64,000 bases of DNA, taken from the NCBI GenBank assembly GCA_964363305.1, contig CAYIHX010000010.1, positions 21,498 to 85,497 on the forward strand, given 5' to 3'. Source of the DNA: CAYIHX01 sp964363305 (lineage in GTDB: Bacteria; Bdellovibrionota; UBA1018). Within the stretch, counting starts at the first letter, position 1. Each line of letters starts with the position of its first letter. The position numbers and the translations under genes were made by a program. Below the pieces are notes generated by a model. The model was not told the DNA's origin. It saw nothing but the letters and a program-made list of their open reading frames with translations, and made no database searches. Positions 35,658-43,243 of this stretch are shown here, one piece after another.

Positions 35658-36278
35658 GCCTTTGAGGGGCTTGAGCCGAAAGGCGTTTTCCTTCGTTTCC
35701 GGCGCGAAAAAGCGCTCGATTTCGAAGCACGATGCGTAGTGTTCGCGCACTTCCTCTTCGGGAACGCGAAAGGGAGGGCCGGCCGTATGGTCGGCCGGGA
35801 ATTCTGGCGTGATGAGGAGCATCTGCTTGCGTTGGCCGATCGGCCGACTTGCCAAGAGGTGGGCGACATACCGCAGTCGAAGCTCCGGCGGGAGCGCGAT
35901 GAGAGCGGCTCGATCGTAGAGGAATTCGCAGCCTGCCCAGGCCTGAGCGGGGACGGCAAAAAAATCGCCGCACCAAAGGGTGATGCCGAGCCCTTCGTAG
36001 ATATCCCACTCGCCTTGCTTTCGTTTTTCATAAGGGAGGCCATTCTCCTGAAAGAAAGCCTCGCAAGCGAGGGGGCTGAGCTCAATGCCGATCACCTCGT
36101 GGCCTTGGTCACTGAGCCAGAGGAGATCCTTTGATTTTCCGCAGAGCGGCACCATGACTTTTCCGGGGGGCAGATCGCCGAAGTACTGGATGAGGAGGGG
36201 GTGCGGGGCATCTCGGTGCCAGCCGATTTCGCCGGTTTTCCATCTTGCGAGCCAGAAGGATGAGTCCATGGGAACCAT
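35649..36278 (-). CDS. tpm: Thiopurine S-methyltransferase family
   Basis: The roughly 209-residue protein has the TPMT features: FWLARWKTGEIGWHRDAPHPLL, KVMVPLCGKSKDLLWLSDQGHEVIGIELSPLACEAFF (SAM site) and YDRAALIALPPELRLRYVAHL. It methylates thiopurines and, in bacteria, may act on selenium or tellurium compounds. ATG 36278 and an ATG three codons upstream are both possible. The neighbourhood gives no pathway hint. It is convergent with the small membrane gene and divergent from the first HTH-sensor gene. Confidence 0.9.
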   Translation of the reverse strand: MVPMDSSFWLARWKTGEIGWHRDAPHPLLIQYFGDLPPGKVMVPLCGKSKDLLWLSDQGHEVIGIELSPLACEAFFQENGLPYEKRKQGEWDIYEGLGITLWCGDFFAVPAQAWAGCEFLYDRAALIALPPELRLRYVAHLLASRPIGQRKQMLLITPEFPADHTAGPPFRVPEEEVREHYASCFEIERFFAPETKENAFRLKPLKGST

Positions 36279-36301
36279 TGGTAGCACGATGATGCGCCGA
36301 G

Positions 36302-36331
36302 CATCAAAAGGGTGTCAGACACCCCTTGATG
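36302..36331. repeat. REP-like palindrome before the HTH-sensor gene
   Basis: Core GGGTGTCAGACACCC (36310-36324) with arms CATCAA and TTGATG extends to an imperfect 30-base hairpin. It lies between tpm and the HTH-sensor gene. Such GTGTCAGACAC cores are dispersed motifs in several genomes (from memory). No transposase is nearby. An operator is the other possibility. Confidence 0.5.
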
Positions 36332-36347
36332 ATGGTAAAGCTGAGCC

Positions 36348-37214
36348 GTGGCAGAAATCATCCCCGCGCAGAATCTCAGGGCCTGGCGAAACATCGACCG
36401 CCTCCGCATGGCGGCCGGGCTGTCGCGCGGCGATCTCGCCGAGGTGATGGATGTGCGGCAGTCCGAGCTGGACGGATTTCGGCGGGGCACTCGGGCGATC
36501 ACGGATAGCGAGGCTCGGAATGTCCTCGATTTTTTCCAGGTGCCGGAATCAGCGATCGACTCGATCGACAGCGTGGATCTCGGCGTTGTCAGCCGCCGCT
36601 TTCAGGGCGATCAGCTGGCGATCCCTGAGCGGTATCTACTGAAGAACTCGAGCCGGATGCGGGTCTTGAATGACATCATGAGGTGGGTCCACGCCAACCT
36701 CGGGGAGGACGCCTTCTTCTGGATCTTGCAGCAATTTCAGATCCCGTTTTTCGCTTTGGCCGCGCAGGATACGGAGATTAGTTTGAATTTAGTGAAGGAG
36801 CTCTGCACCTTGCTTCGTCAGTCCGGGGCGCGGGACCGGGACTTCGTGAATATGGGGATGGAGGCGCTGGAGATTCACCGGGGTATGGAGGTGGGTACGA
36901 TGTTCGCTTCGGCACGATCTTCGGGTGAAGCGATTGAGGTGCTGGTTGCGCAAGTATTGAAACGGTTTGACACGAACTGCGCGTATAGCTTGTCCAGTCT
37001 CGACTCGCTGGGGGCAACAATTCGAATCGAGCCACGATCAGAAACACAGGACTCTTTGGGGTCTAGGACCCCAGGCAGTCAGGAATGCTGTTTGACCCGA
37101 GACGGTCGGATCCGAATTGTGCCAGCGTTCGCGGGTTTTGCCGCGGCCTTCGCCGTCCACTCCATGTGCATTCATCGCGGCGACCCGCACTGCGAAAGCA
37201 AGCTATTTTTCTAG
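36348..37214 (+). CDS. HTH regulator with sensor-like C-terminus, paralogue A
   Basis: Start is GTG. Residues 10-65 resemble an XRE-type HTH (IDRLRMAAGLSRGDLAEVMDVRQSELDGFRRGTRAITDSEARNVLDFF). After a helical region comes FDTNCAYSLSSLDSLGATIRIEP and the end MCIHRGDPHCESKLFF. The Cys-x3-GD-x2-Cys ending resembles V4R/4-vinyl-reductase-like small-molecule sensor domains. A second gene at 38047 has the same order (FDTNxxYS, CIHxGDxxCE), so they are diverged paralogues. The stop overlaps that of the convergent gene (CTAG). Sensing role is inferred. Confidence 0.55.
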   Translation: MAEIIPAQNLRAWRNIDRLRMAAGLSRGDLAEVMDVRQSELDGFRRGTRAITDSEARNVLDFFQVPESAIDSIDSVDLGVVSRRFQGDQLAIPERYLLKNSSRMRVLNDIMRWVHANLGEDAFFWILQQFQIPFFALAAQDTEISLNLVKELCTLLRQSGARDRDFVNMGMEALEIHRGMEVGTMFASARSSGEAIEVLVAQVLKRFDTNCAYSLSSLDSLGATIRIEPRSETQDSLGSRTPGSQECCLTRDGRIRIVPAFAGFAAAFAVHSMCIHRGDPHCESKLFF

Positions 37215-37969
37215 GCCGCCCGTTTGGCATCCACTGGTTTTGGAAAAGGTCTGTAGTGCCCAATTTCGAGGCGCTTTTCCCAAGCATTCGAATATTTTTG
37301 GGCCCATTCTTCCGCTTGTGGAGGGACGGAATCGATATGCAGAGCTAGGGTCGGATCTCCCGCGAGGGGAGGAAAGGAAAATGAGGGAAGTTCTTGACCC
37401 GTACGGACGTCTCTCAATCGCTTATAGCCAATAAGTTGCAGGGTGAGAGGCGCTTTTGCTTTTACTGATCCGCCGATGAGCGATTCGTTAACGCGAAACG
37501 TCTTAGTGTGGAGAACATGGGAGGCGACTGAGAGTTCGGTGAGAAGTTCATGAGATCCGGGGTTTACCCTGAAGTCAGGGTCGACGGTCCAGCTGCTGGT
37601 ATATCCAATCGACATTCCTCGCCGAGACGCAGACTCGATGATGACCTCCGCACTCCTTTTATGCGCATCGCTCGCAGAATTGAAAAGGGCCAGTCCATTA
37701 AAGGGGAGACCGTATTGCTCGCAGGTCGCTTTTTCGATGAATTTATAAGACATGATTGGCCGTCTCATTCCGTCGATTTCAGTAAACGTGATGATGTGGG
37801 TTCCGATCCAGTCATAGGTATCGAGGGGAAGGACTCGATGGGCATCATAGTATTTTCCAAAACCACGCCTCTTGATATCGATGACCTCAAGCATTGCCGC
37901 CTGCGTTTCAGGCTGGTCCCAGTAGAGAAAGGGGTGGTGTAGTACGGTGAAACTAATGCGTTGGTTCAT
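37211..37969 (-). CDS. Uncharacterised protein, faint GNAT/autoinducer-synthase character
   Basis: I do not recognise this 252-residue protein with confidence. The N-terminal part (about 25-95) reads VIDIKRRGFGKYYDAHRVLPLDTYDWIGTHIITFTEIDG, with a YD...H-I pattern reminiscent of autoinducer synthases and related GNAT enzymes, and near residue 160-190 it reads like a GNAT C-terminal half (ASHVLHTKTF, LQLIGYKRL). No membrane segment or signal is seen. AGGAG precedes the ATG. It is divergent from one HTH-sensor gene and convergent with its paralogue, so a signal-producing role is an attractive but unproven idea. Confidence 0.4.
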   Translation of the reverse strand: MNQRISFTVLHHPFLYWDQPETQAAMLEVIDIKRRGFGKYYDAHRVLPLDTYDWIGTHIITFTEIDGMRRPIMSYKFIEKATCEQYGLPFNGLALFNSASDAHKRSAEVIIESASRRGMSIGYTSSWTVDPDFRVNPGSHELLTELSVASHVLHTKTFRVNESLIGGSVKAKAPLTLQLIGYKRLRDVRTGQELPSFSFPPLAGDPTLALHIDSVPPQAEEWAQKYSNAWEKRLEIGHYRPFPKPVDAKRAA

Positions 37970-38006
37970 GGCGGTCTCCTAGAATCCTCACCGACTTCTC
38001 GGAAGC

Positions 38007-38020
38007 GTCCGGCGCCGGAC
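38007..38020. promoter_or_regulatory. Perfect 14-bp palindrome in divergent promoter
   Basis: GTCCGGCGCCGGAC is a perfect palindrome midway between the divergent starts at 37969 and 38047. It is a candidate operator for one of the flanking HTH regulators. Confidence 0.5.
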
Positions 38021-38046
38021 TGAAGAAAGAAATCTTAACTCCCAGA

Positions 38047-38922
38047 GTGGCTGAGAAAGATTTAGTGTTGGCGTCTCGAGGGAGCGGCAGCATGGCTTTG
38101 GCGACATGGCAAATAGTTGACGAAATCGGCGACAGGGTGGGGATTCGAAAAACCGAGTTGCTCGCCCGCATCGGCATTGCGCCGTCGGAATACTGGCAAA
38201 TGCGCTCGAAAAGTATGTTTGTCGATCGTGAGTTTCTCGGGAAGCTGACCAAGAGCGTTTCACTCAATCCGGCCGACTTGCCCCGAAAATTTCATCAGGT
38301 GTTCGAGGCGAGTCCAGTGATTCCCCATGAGTACAGGGAGCCTGCGACGGTTTCAGTGGGACTGATCCAAGATATCATTGAGTGGGTCGAGATGATGAAC
38401 CCGGCGATCACCGCCGACGTTCTCGAAAGTCTCCAATTGGATGAGCGCTTTCTTTCGTTGCCGACCTGGGTTCGGGTAAACACCTTTCTTCAGGTGAATC
38501 TTCTCGATGTGTTATCGGCTCGGTACGGATGGCATACCGATATGCTCTGCGGGCTGGGGGCTCGCACTTATTTCAAGTATCGAAATACCGCGGTGGGAGA
38601 CGAAATCAGCAAGGGCAGGACGACGAAGGAATGCGTTGAAATCGCCTTTGGAAGCGTCATAGAGAATTTTGACACCAACCATGACTACTCGATCAGGCGC
38701 GTGGACGATCGCTCGTGTGTGCTTCGTGCGACTGTCAGAGAGCAGGCAAAAAGCCTGATGAAGCGGAAGGTCATCGGGTCGAAGCTCGCTTGTTGGGCGA
38801 GGATATGCAGGTGTACGGTTGTGCCGAGATTCGGAGGCCATCGGCCGTATTCTCGTGTGCGGGAGCTGAAGTGCATTCACGATGGCGACGCTTTTTGCGA
38901 AGCGCGTTTTTCCGACCACTAG
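38047..38922 (+). CDS. HTH regulator with sensor-like C-terminus, paralogue B
   Basis: Start is GTG, with an ATG 15 codons on as an alternative. The N-terminus (IVDEIGDRVGIRKTELLARIGIAPSEYWQMRSKSMFVDREFLGKL) looks like a degenerate HTH. The C-terminal half shares with paralogue A the words FDTNHDYS and KCIHDGDAFCE at the same spacing (68 residues against 67). Two extra cysteine-rich segments (ACWARICRC) precede the end. The Cys-x3-GD-x2-Cys end resembles V4R-type sensors. It overlaps the convergent XRE gene by four bases. Regulation of the gene at 37211 is inferred. Confidence 0.55.
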   Translation: MAEKDLVLASRGSGSMALATWQIVDEIGDRVGIRKTELLARIGIAPSEYWQMRSKSMFVDREFLGKLTKSVSLNPADLPRKFHQVFEASPVIPHEYREPATVSVGLIQDIIEWVEMMNPAITADVLESLQLDERFLSLPTWVRVNTFLQVNLLDVLSARYGWHTDMLCGLGARTYFKYRNTAVGDEISKGRTTKECVEIAFGSVIENFDTNHDYSIRRVDDRSCVLRATVREQAKSLMKRKVIGSKLACWARICRCTVVPRFGGHRPYSRVRELKCIHDGDAFCEARFSDH

Positions 38923-39467
38923 GTGCCGGTCCTGCTCGTCTTTTTTGGTTTCGTTCCGAAGGATTCGGGCAAAGTGTCGCGCTCTTTTCGTCGGCTTTGC
39001 GCAATCGCATCGCAAGCGGAGATGAGCCGGTTTTGGATTTCCAGGAGTTCGTGATCCCGAAACCCCGAGCTCGCCAGGGCCGCGACGCGGGCGAGACCTT
39101 CGGTGCCGGCCGCTTGAGCTAAGGAGGCGAGTCCGACGTTTTGGTGCGGCAATGGGTGGGCGGGGTCGTACTCGCGCGGGGGATACTCATTCCTGGTTCG
39201 GGCGAGCTCTTCGCGGATCGCTTCTCGGACGCCGGCAGAGAGCCGAACCTCTTCGGTCTGCGTCGGCTTGATCATTTCCCAGGGGTGGATGCCGAGGGCT
39301 TCGGCTAGGCGATCGAGGGTCTCGAGCGAGGGAGAGGTTTCGCCCGAGAGGTATCGTTGCAACTGTGGGGGTTTAAGGGCCGCTTTTCGAGCCAGCTCCG
39401 ATATCGATCCATAGGGCTTCGTGGCTGCCCGCAACAGATTCAGTAGATGTTTTGCACTTTGAGACAT
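38919..39467 (-). CDS. XRE-family transcriptional regulator
   Basis: The 182-residue protein starts with a clear HTH_3 domain (ISELARKAALKPPQLQRYLSGETSPSLETLDRLAEALGIHPWEMI, about residues 21-65), which matches the Cro/C1 pattern. The rest is helical (VREAIREELARTRNEY and an Ala-rich middle) and ends in a Lys/Thr tail. Two AACTA-containing palindromes lie immediately upstream (39484-39517), typical of autoregulation. It may also repress the divergent gene at 39628. Confidence 0.8.
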   Translation of the reverse strand: MSQSAKHLLNLLRAATKPYGSISELARKAALKPPQLQRYLSGETSPSLETLDRLAEALGIHPWEMIKPTQTEEVRLSAGVREAIREELARTRNEYPPREYDPAHPLPHQNVGLASLAQAAGTEGLARVAALASSGFRDHELLEIQNRLISACDAIAQSRRKERDTLPESFGTKPKKTSRTGT

Positions 39468-39483
39468 GAGATGACTTACCTTA

Positions 39484-39517
39484 AACTAAATAGTTACAAA
39501 CTAACCACTTATTAGTT
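39484..39517. promoter_or_regulatory. Two adjacent palindromic operators
   Basis: AACTAAATAGTT (39484-39495; half-sites AACTA/TAGTT) and AACTAA-n7-TTAGTT (39499-39517) share half-sites and lie 16 bases before the XRE start. They are candidate binding sites for that regulator and may also control the divergent gene. Confidence 0.65.
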
Positions 39518-39627
39518 ATATCTAGAGGCATGACAGAGATTATACGCACTGAAGCCCTCGCTTCGCCCACGAAAGTCTCGCCGACGTCCCACCAGGTCGC
39601 AAGCTGAACTTTTTTTGAGGAGGCCTG

Positions 39628-39936
39628 ATGAAAGCGAAGCGGCTCAAAGGGATCGTCAAGTACTGGAATGCACTCAAAGGCTTCGGTTTCATCCGGACCG
39701 AAGGCCAGGAGGGGGTGGAGGTCGAGGTTGTTCCAGGCGAGCTTAGCCCCGTCGCCAAGAATTTTCGGAGGGTCGACTCTGCTGTCGCGCAGAGGACGGC
39801 TGCGAATATCCTGAGATCAAAGAGCATCGAAGTACTTCTCGAGGCGGCCATCGAAAACGAGATCTCCGACTTGGAGCTGGGAAAGCGCTTGAACGATCTG
39901 ATTCGGGCTTCGGGGGGGTGGAGACTGTCCGATTGA
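39628..39936 (+). CDS. Cold-shock-like small protein, possibly decaying
   Basis: The 102-residue frame starts after TGAGGAGG. Residues 6-35 (KGIVKYWNALKGFGFIRTEGQEGVEVEVV) match the first half of a cold-shock domain, including KGFGFI of RNP1, but the rest of the fold is missing. A helical stretch (IEVLLEAAIENEISDLELGKRLNDLI) follows. A seven-G run near 39911-39917 lies just before the end, and in other frames downstream the DNA still encodes ELRETIREVVREELAKAS, similar to a segment of the XRE protein next door. So the 3' end may be frameshifted. Confidence 0.5.
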   Translation: MKAKRLKGIVKYWNALKGFGFIRTEGQEGVEVEVVPGELSPVAKNFRRVDSAVAQRTAANILRSKSIEVLLEAAIENEISDLELGKRLNDLIRASGGWRLSD

Positions 39937-40039
39937 AGGAGAGTGACAGGAGCTGCGCGAGACCATCCGTGAAGTCGTGCGGGAGGAATTGGCTAAGGCG
40001 TCTTGAGGGGATGACTGTCGGCTGAGGTGCTCATTGTGA

Positions 40040-40948
40040 TCAGCGAAGCAAGCCATCCCAGACCGCTCTCGCGGCCGGTGGAAATTGGTGAGTGGTTCGA
40101 GCTGCATTCAGCCAAACGCTGACGATCCATGGTCGCCGCTTGTCCAAGCGATGCTCGATCAGCGTGCCTGCGGCCAGTTCAGCGGCGATGACATGTCGGG
40201 GCACAATGGCGCATCCCACCCCACTGAAAACCATTTGGAGCACATGATCCAAATTCGATCCGAACACGCGGATGCGGGTTTTCACGCGCCGCTGCTGATG
40301 ATGTTTTAACCAGCCTTCGATCAGGAGCGGCTTCTGATAATAGTCAACCACGGGCAGCTCACTCAGCTCGCCGGTGCAAAGGTGACGATACCTGGAAGGG
40401 ACTGCCAGAATCAGATTCTCCTCGCGAAGCCGTACGCTCCGGATCCGTCGATTCCACTTCCGCAAGGGTTGCAGCGAAAGCGCCATTTCCAGATTATTTT
40501 TCTGCAGGCCCTCCGCGAGCTCAGCATGCGCGAGAAAGCGCAGCCGAAGTTGCAGTTCGGGACAATCCAGGAGCATCGCACCCAATCCGTTTCCAAGCGA
40601 TACGGCCGGGTATCCCGGAGGCATGCCTAGTGTCACGCGTCCCCGCACCAGCGCAGGCTCATCGCGCACCTCTTCCAGGACGGACTTCAATCCTTGTTCG
40701 TTCTGTCTGACTTGCTGCAAGATCCGTCGCCCCGCCGCAGTCAGCTCCAATCGAATCCCCGACCGGATAAAGAGCTGAACGCCCAGGCCGCGTTCAAGGC
40801 TCGTAACGCTTTGGCTGACCGCGGAAGGCGTCCTGAGAAGTTTTTCTCCCGCCTCGCGCATGGACGAGGATTCCGCGACAACCCGAAATACGTGGAGTTT
40901 ATTGAGGTCCAGTTCGTTCAGTTTCACTGAACGGTTCGTATAATCCAT
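40040..40948 (-). CDS. LysR-family transcriptional regulator
   Basis: The 302-residue protein has the LysR winged HTH (LHVFRVVAESSSMREAGEKLLRTPSAVSQSVTSLERGLGVQLFIRSGIRLELTAAGRRIL) and a substrate-binding domain with two Rossmann-like lobes (VTLGMPPGYPAVSL, VVDYYQKPLLIEGWLKHH). A GTG at 40927 would give a shorter, more usual N-terminus. It is divergent from the pABA/folate operon with 43 bases between, so that operon is its likely target. Confidence 0.87.
   Translation of the reverse strand: MDYTNRSVKLNELDLNKLHVFRVVAESSSMREAGEKLLRTPSAVSQSVTSLERGLGVQLFIRSGIRLELTAAGRRILQQVRQNEQGLKSVLEEVRDEPALVRGRVTLGMPPGYPAVSLGNGLGAMLLDCPELQLRLRFLAHAELAEGLQKNNLEMALSLQPLRKWNRRIRSVRLREENLILAVPSRYRHLCTGELSELPVVDYYQKPLLIEGWLKHHQQRRVKTRIRVFGSNLDHVLQMVFSGVGCAIVPRHVIAAELAAGTLIEHRLDKRRPWIVSVWLNAARTTHQFPPAARAVWDGLLR
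40915..40944 (+). promoter_or_regulatory. LysR-type box and -10 element for the folate operon
   Basis: CGTTCAG-n5-CTGAACG (40915-40933) contains TTCAG-n5-CTGAA, a T-n11-A LysR motif, and TATAAT lies at 40939-40944, 47 bases before the CADD-type ATG. The dyad occupies the -35 position, as expected for activation by LysR proteins. It overlaps the first codons of the LysR gene. Confidence 0.6.
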
Positions 40949-40991
40949 TTGATTCGACTAATCCATATCCATTGGTCATCCTTCTTTCAAT

Positions 40992-41618
40992 ATGATCTCT
41001 ATCGAACCTAAATTGCTCTCTCACCCGTGGTACGCGAAATGGGAATGTGGCGCGCTGCCTGTAGACTCCATTCGCTTTTATGCCCGCGAATATTACTGGC
41101 AGGTCGCTCATTTTCCACGCTATTTGAGCAGGCTGCACTCACAGATCGACGATCTGGAGCAGCGGCAGGTGATTCTCGGCAACCTCCTCGACGAGGAGAA
41201 CTCGGAATTTCCCCACCCGGTGCTTTGGCTCGACTTCGCCGAAGCCCTTGGCCTGGATCGCGCGGCCGTTCAGGCGGGAACGCCGGGCCCTGCGGCGCAA
41301 GAGCTCGTCAGGGAGTTTCAGGCCCTCACGGCTTCAAGCCCGGCGGAAGGCTTGGGTGCCATCCTGGCATATGAGTCCCAGGTGCCGGAGGTTGCGCGAT
41401 TCAAAACGAAATCGCTGAAACAACACTATCTCAGCAGCGAGATGGCGACGAAGGGCGCGCGGTTCTTTGCAGTGCACGAGGAGGCCGATGTTTGGCACAC
41501 CCAGGCTTTGGAAGGAGTCATCGCGAAGTTTTCGGACGGGCAGAAGCATCAGGCGCGGGAAGGCGCGGCGCGGGCGTGCTCGGCGCTTTGGAGATTTCTC
41601 GATGCCATGCCGTATTGA
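40992..41618 (+). CDS. CADD-family pABA synthase (haem-oxygenase-like fold)
   Basis: The 208-residue protein matches the Chlamydia CADD family, a self-sacrificing dinuclear-metal oxygenase that makes p-aminobenzoate from its own tyrosine. Metal ligands are conserved by position: Glu68, His75, Glu128, His162, Asp166 and His169 (H-x3-D-x2-H). The Tyr14 of HPWYAKW aligns with the donor tyrosine (Tyr27 in C. trachomatis, from memory) and Lys138 with the important lysine. Its place before folB, folK-folP and folC supports a role in folate synthesis where pabABC are absent from the neighbourhood. It overlaps folB by 17 bases. Confidence 0.85.
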   Translation: MISIEPKLLSHPWYAKWECGALPVDSIRFYAREYYWQVAHFPRYLSRLHSQIDDLEQRQVILGNLLDEENSEFPHPVLWLDFAEALGLDRAAVQAGTPGPAAQELVREFQALTASSPAEGLGAILAYESQVPEVARFKTKSLKQHYLSSEMATKGARFFAVHEEADVWHTQALEGVIAKFSDGQKHQAREGAARACSALWRFLDAMPY

Positions 41619-41949
41619 GCTCGCGGATATAGAGCTGATGCTCCATATCGGCTGTACTGAGGAGGAGCGCGCGTCCCCACAACTTCTCCGCTTCCGCATG
41701 GTGGTGCGGAGCGTGGAAACTTTTCCAGCCAGCCGCACTGATGAGCTTCAAGACACGCTGGACGTCAAGGCGCTTCGCGATCTGCTGATCACTTCCGCGG
41801 AAAAATCCAGGGTTCGAACTCTGGAGCGGCTCGGACAGCTTTTGGAATCCGGTTTTCGCCAGCGGTTTTCCATGGCGGGGTGTGAGTGGGAGATTGCGAT
41901 CGAAAAAACCAAGTTCGGGTGGTCCTATGTTCATGCTTGGTCCTCATGA
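41602..41949 (+). CDS. folB: Dihydroneopterin aldolase FolB
   Basis: The frame is open from 41467, but the ATG at 41602 gives the usual length (115 residues) and start (CRIELADIELMLHIGCTEEERASPQ). Match to FolB: RIELADIELMLHIGCTEEE, a middle ALRDLL, and the end WEIAIEKTKFGWSYVHAWSS. It cleaves dihydroneopterin to hydroxymethyl-dihydropterin and glycolaldehyde. Overlaps with CADD on one side and the FolKP gene on the other show tight coupling. Confidence 0.83.
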   Translation: MPCRIELADIELMLHIGCTEEERASPQLLRFRMVVRSVETFPASRTDELQDTLDVKALRDLLITSAEKSRVRTLERLGQLLESGFRQRFSMAGCEWEIAIEKTKFGWSYVHAWSS

Positions 41950-43243
41950 ATTTATCGTGGGACTCGGTTCGAATAGTCCCCATGCCATCACGATGTTACG
42001 ACAGGCTCGCCATGAGCTTCGGGCTCATCGACTGTTTCGGCTTCTCTCGTCGTCACCGATTTATGAATCCGATGCTTTGTTACCGCCCCACGCGCCCGTG
42101 AGCTGGAATCAGCCCTATTTAAACGCCGCCTGTCTCTTGGAGGCGGTCGCCCCTCAGTCGGCGCGGCTCATTGTGGAAATGCTGAAAGAGCTGGAGCGCT
42201 CTCTCGGACGTGCCGAATCGCCACGCTGGGCACCGCGCCCGATGGATCTCGATCTTCTTGCCTGGGGCGGGCCGGATATCAAAGACCCCTCGGCTTCGGT
42301 GCCCCATCCGGGGTTGGCGGAACGCCCGTTTGCCCTTCTTCCGGCGCAGGATTGCGTGGCTTTTCGGAAACCAGTCCAGCCCCACCCTTGGCGGTACTCT
42401 CATCATGAGCAAGTGCCGCAGAAAACCCGACCGTCTTCCGCCGTTTGGCCCGAAATCGTCGGAGTTTTGAACCTGACTTTAGGCTCATTCTCCGATGGCG
42501 GCTCGCTTCGTTCTCAGGCTGATGTTGAGTGCTCCGCCAGGAGGATGATCGCCGATGGCGCGACTGTGCTCGACATCGGAGCGGAGTCCACTCGGCCAGG
42601 CGCAAATCCGGTCTCCTGGCAGGAGGAGGTCGAACGGCTTGAATCCTCGCTGAGTGTCCTGTCCGCGTTAAAGAGAGAGCTTCACTTCAAGCTCAGCCTG
42701 GATTCACGTCATCCCGAGACCGTTTCGTGGTGCCTGGAAAAATTTCCACTCGATTGGATCAATGATGTCGAGGGTTTTTCAAATCCAAAAATGCTGGAGA
42801 TCGCCGCCAGGTCGGAGTGTGACTTGGTCCTGATGCATTCGCTCGGAATACCGCCGCGCCAGGATGCTGTACTCCCTCCCGATCGCGATCCGATCGCCGA
42901 GCTTTTAGCTTGGGGGACGGAGCGCGTCGGACAGCTCGCCAGAAGCGGCATTTCGCCCAGACGGATCATCTTTGATCCCGGCATTGGATTTGGCAAGAGT
43001 CCCGCTCAGAGTCTCGCCATCGTCCTGCGCGCACGCGAGCTGAATGCCCTCGCGACTCGGCTTCTGATGGGTCACTCCCGGAAGCGATTTCTCGATTTGA
43101 CAGGAACCATTCCCGCGTCGGACCGGGATCTGGAGACCGCGCTGGTTACCGCGCGGATTGCCAATAGCGGAGTCGATTACGTGCGCGTGCATTCCCCTGG
43201 GATTCAGTCGAGGGCTCTGCGCATGGGTTCGAGGTTGATGTGA
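41927..43243 (+). CDS. FolK-FolP fusion (HPPK-DHPS)
   Basis: Start at ATG 41927 (an ATG two codons on is equal). The N-terminal HPPK domain has FIVGLGSN, SSSPIYESDAL, NQPYLNAACLLE, SLGRAESPRWAPRPMDLDLLAWGG and VPHPGLAERPFALLP, including the DLDLL motif. From about residue 165 the DHPS domain shows GVLNLTLGSFSDGG, DIGAESTRPGA, NDVEG, DPGIGFGKS and GHSRKRF. It makes dihydropteroate from pterin and pABA. Odd point: the loop-1 consensus TPDSF is here TLGSF. It starts inside folB and overlaps folC by four bases (GTGA). Confidence 0.92.
   Translation: MFMLGPHEFIVGLGSNSPHAITMLRQARHELRAHRLFRLLSSSPIYESDALLPPHAPVSWNQPYLNAACLLEAVAPQSARLIVEMLKELERSLGRAESPRWAPRPMDLDLLAWGGPDIKDPSASVPHPGLAERPFALLPAQDCVAFRKPVQPHPWRYSHHEQVPQKTRPSSAVWPEIVGVLNLTLGSFSDGGSLRSQADVECSARRMIADGATVLDIGAESTRPGANPVSWQEEVERLESSLSVLSALKRELHFKLSLDSRHPETVSWCLEKFPLDWINDVEGFSNPKMLEIAARSECDLVLMHSLGIPPRQDAVLPPDRDPIAELLAWGTERVGQLARSGISPRRIIFDPGIGFGKSPAQSLAIVLRARELNALATRLLMGHSRKRFLDLTGTIPASDRDLETALVTARIANSGVDYVRVHSPGIQSRALRMGSRLM

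Noticed and set aside
37057..37073. Palindrome TGGGGTC-TAG-GACCCCA inside paralogue A, which looked like an inserted repeat
   Set aside because: The distance between the shared motifs is 67 residues here and 68 in paralogue B, so nothing was inserted; it is probably chance in coding DNA.
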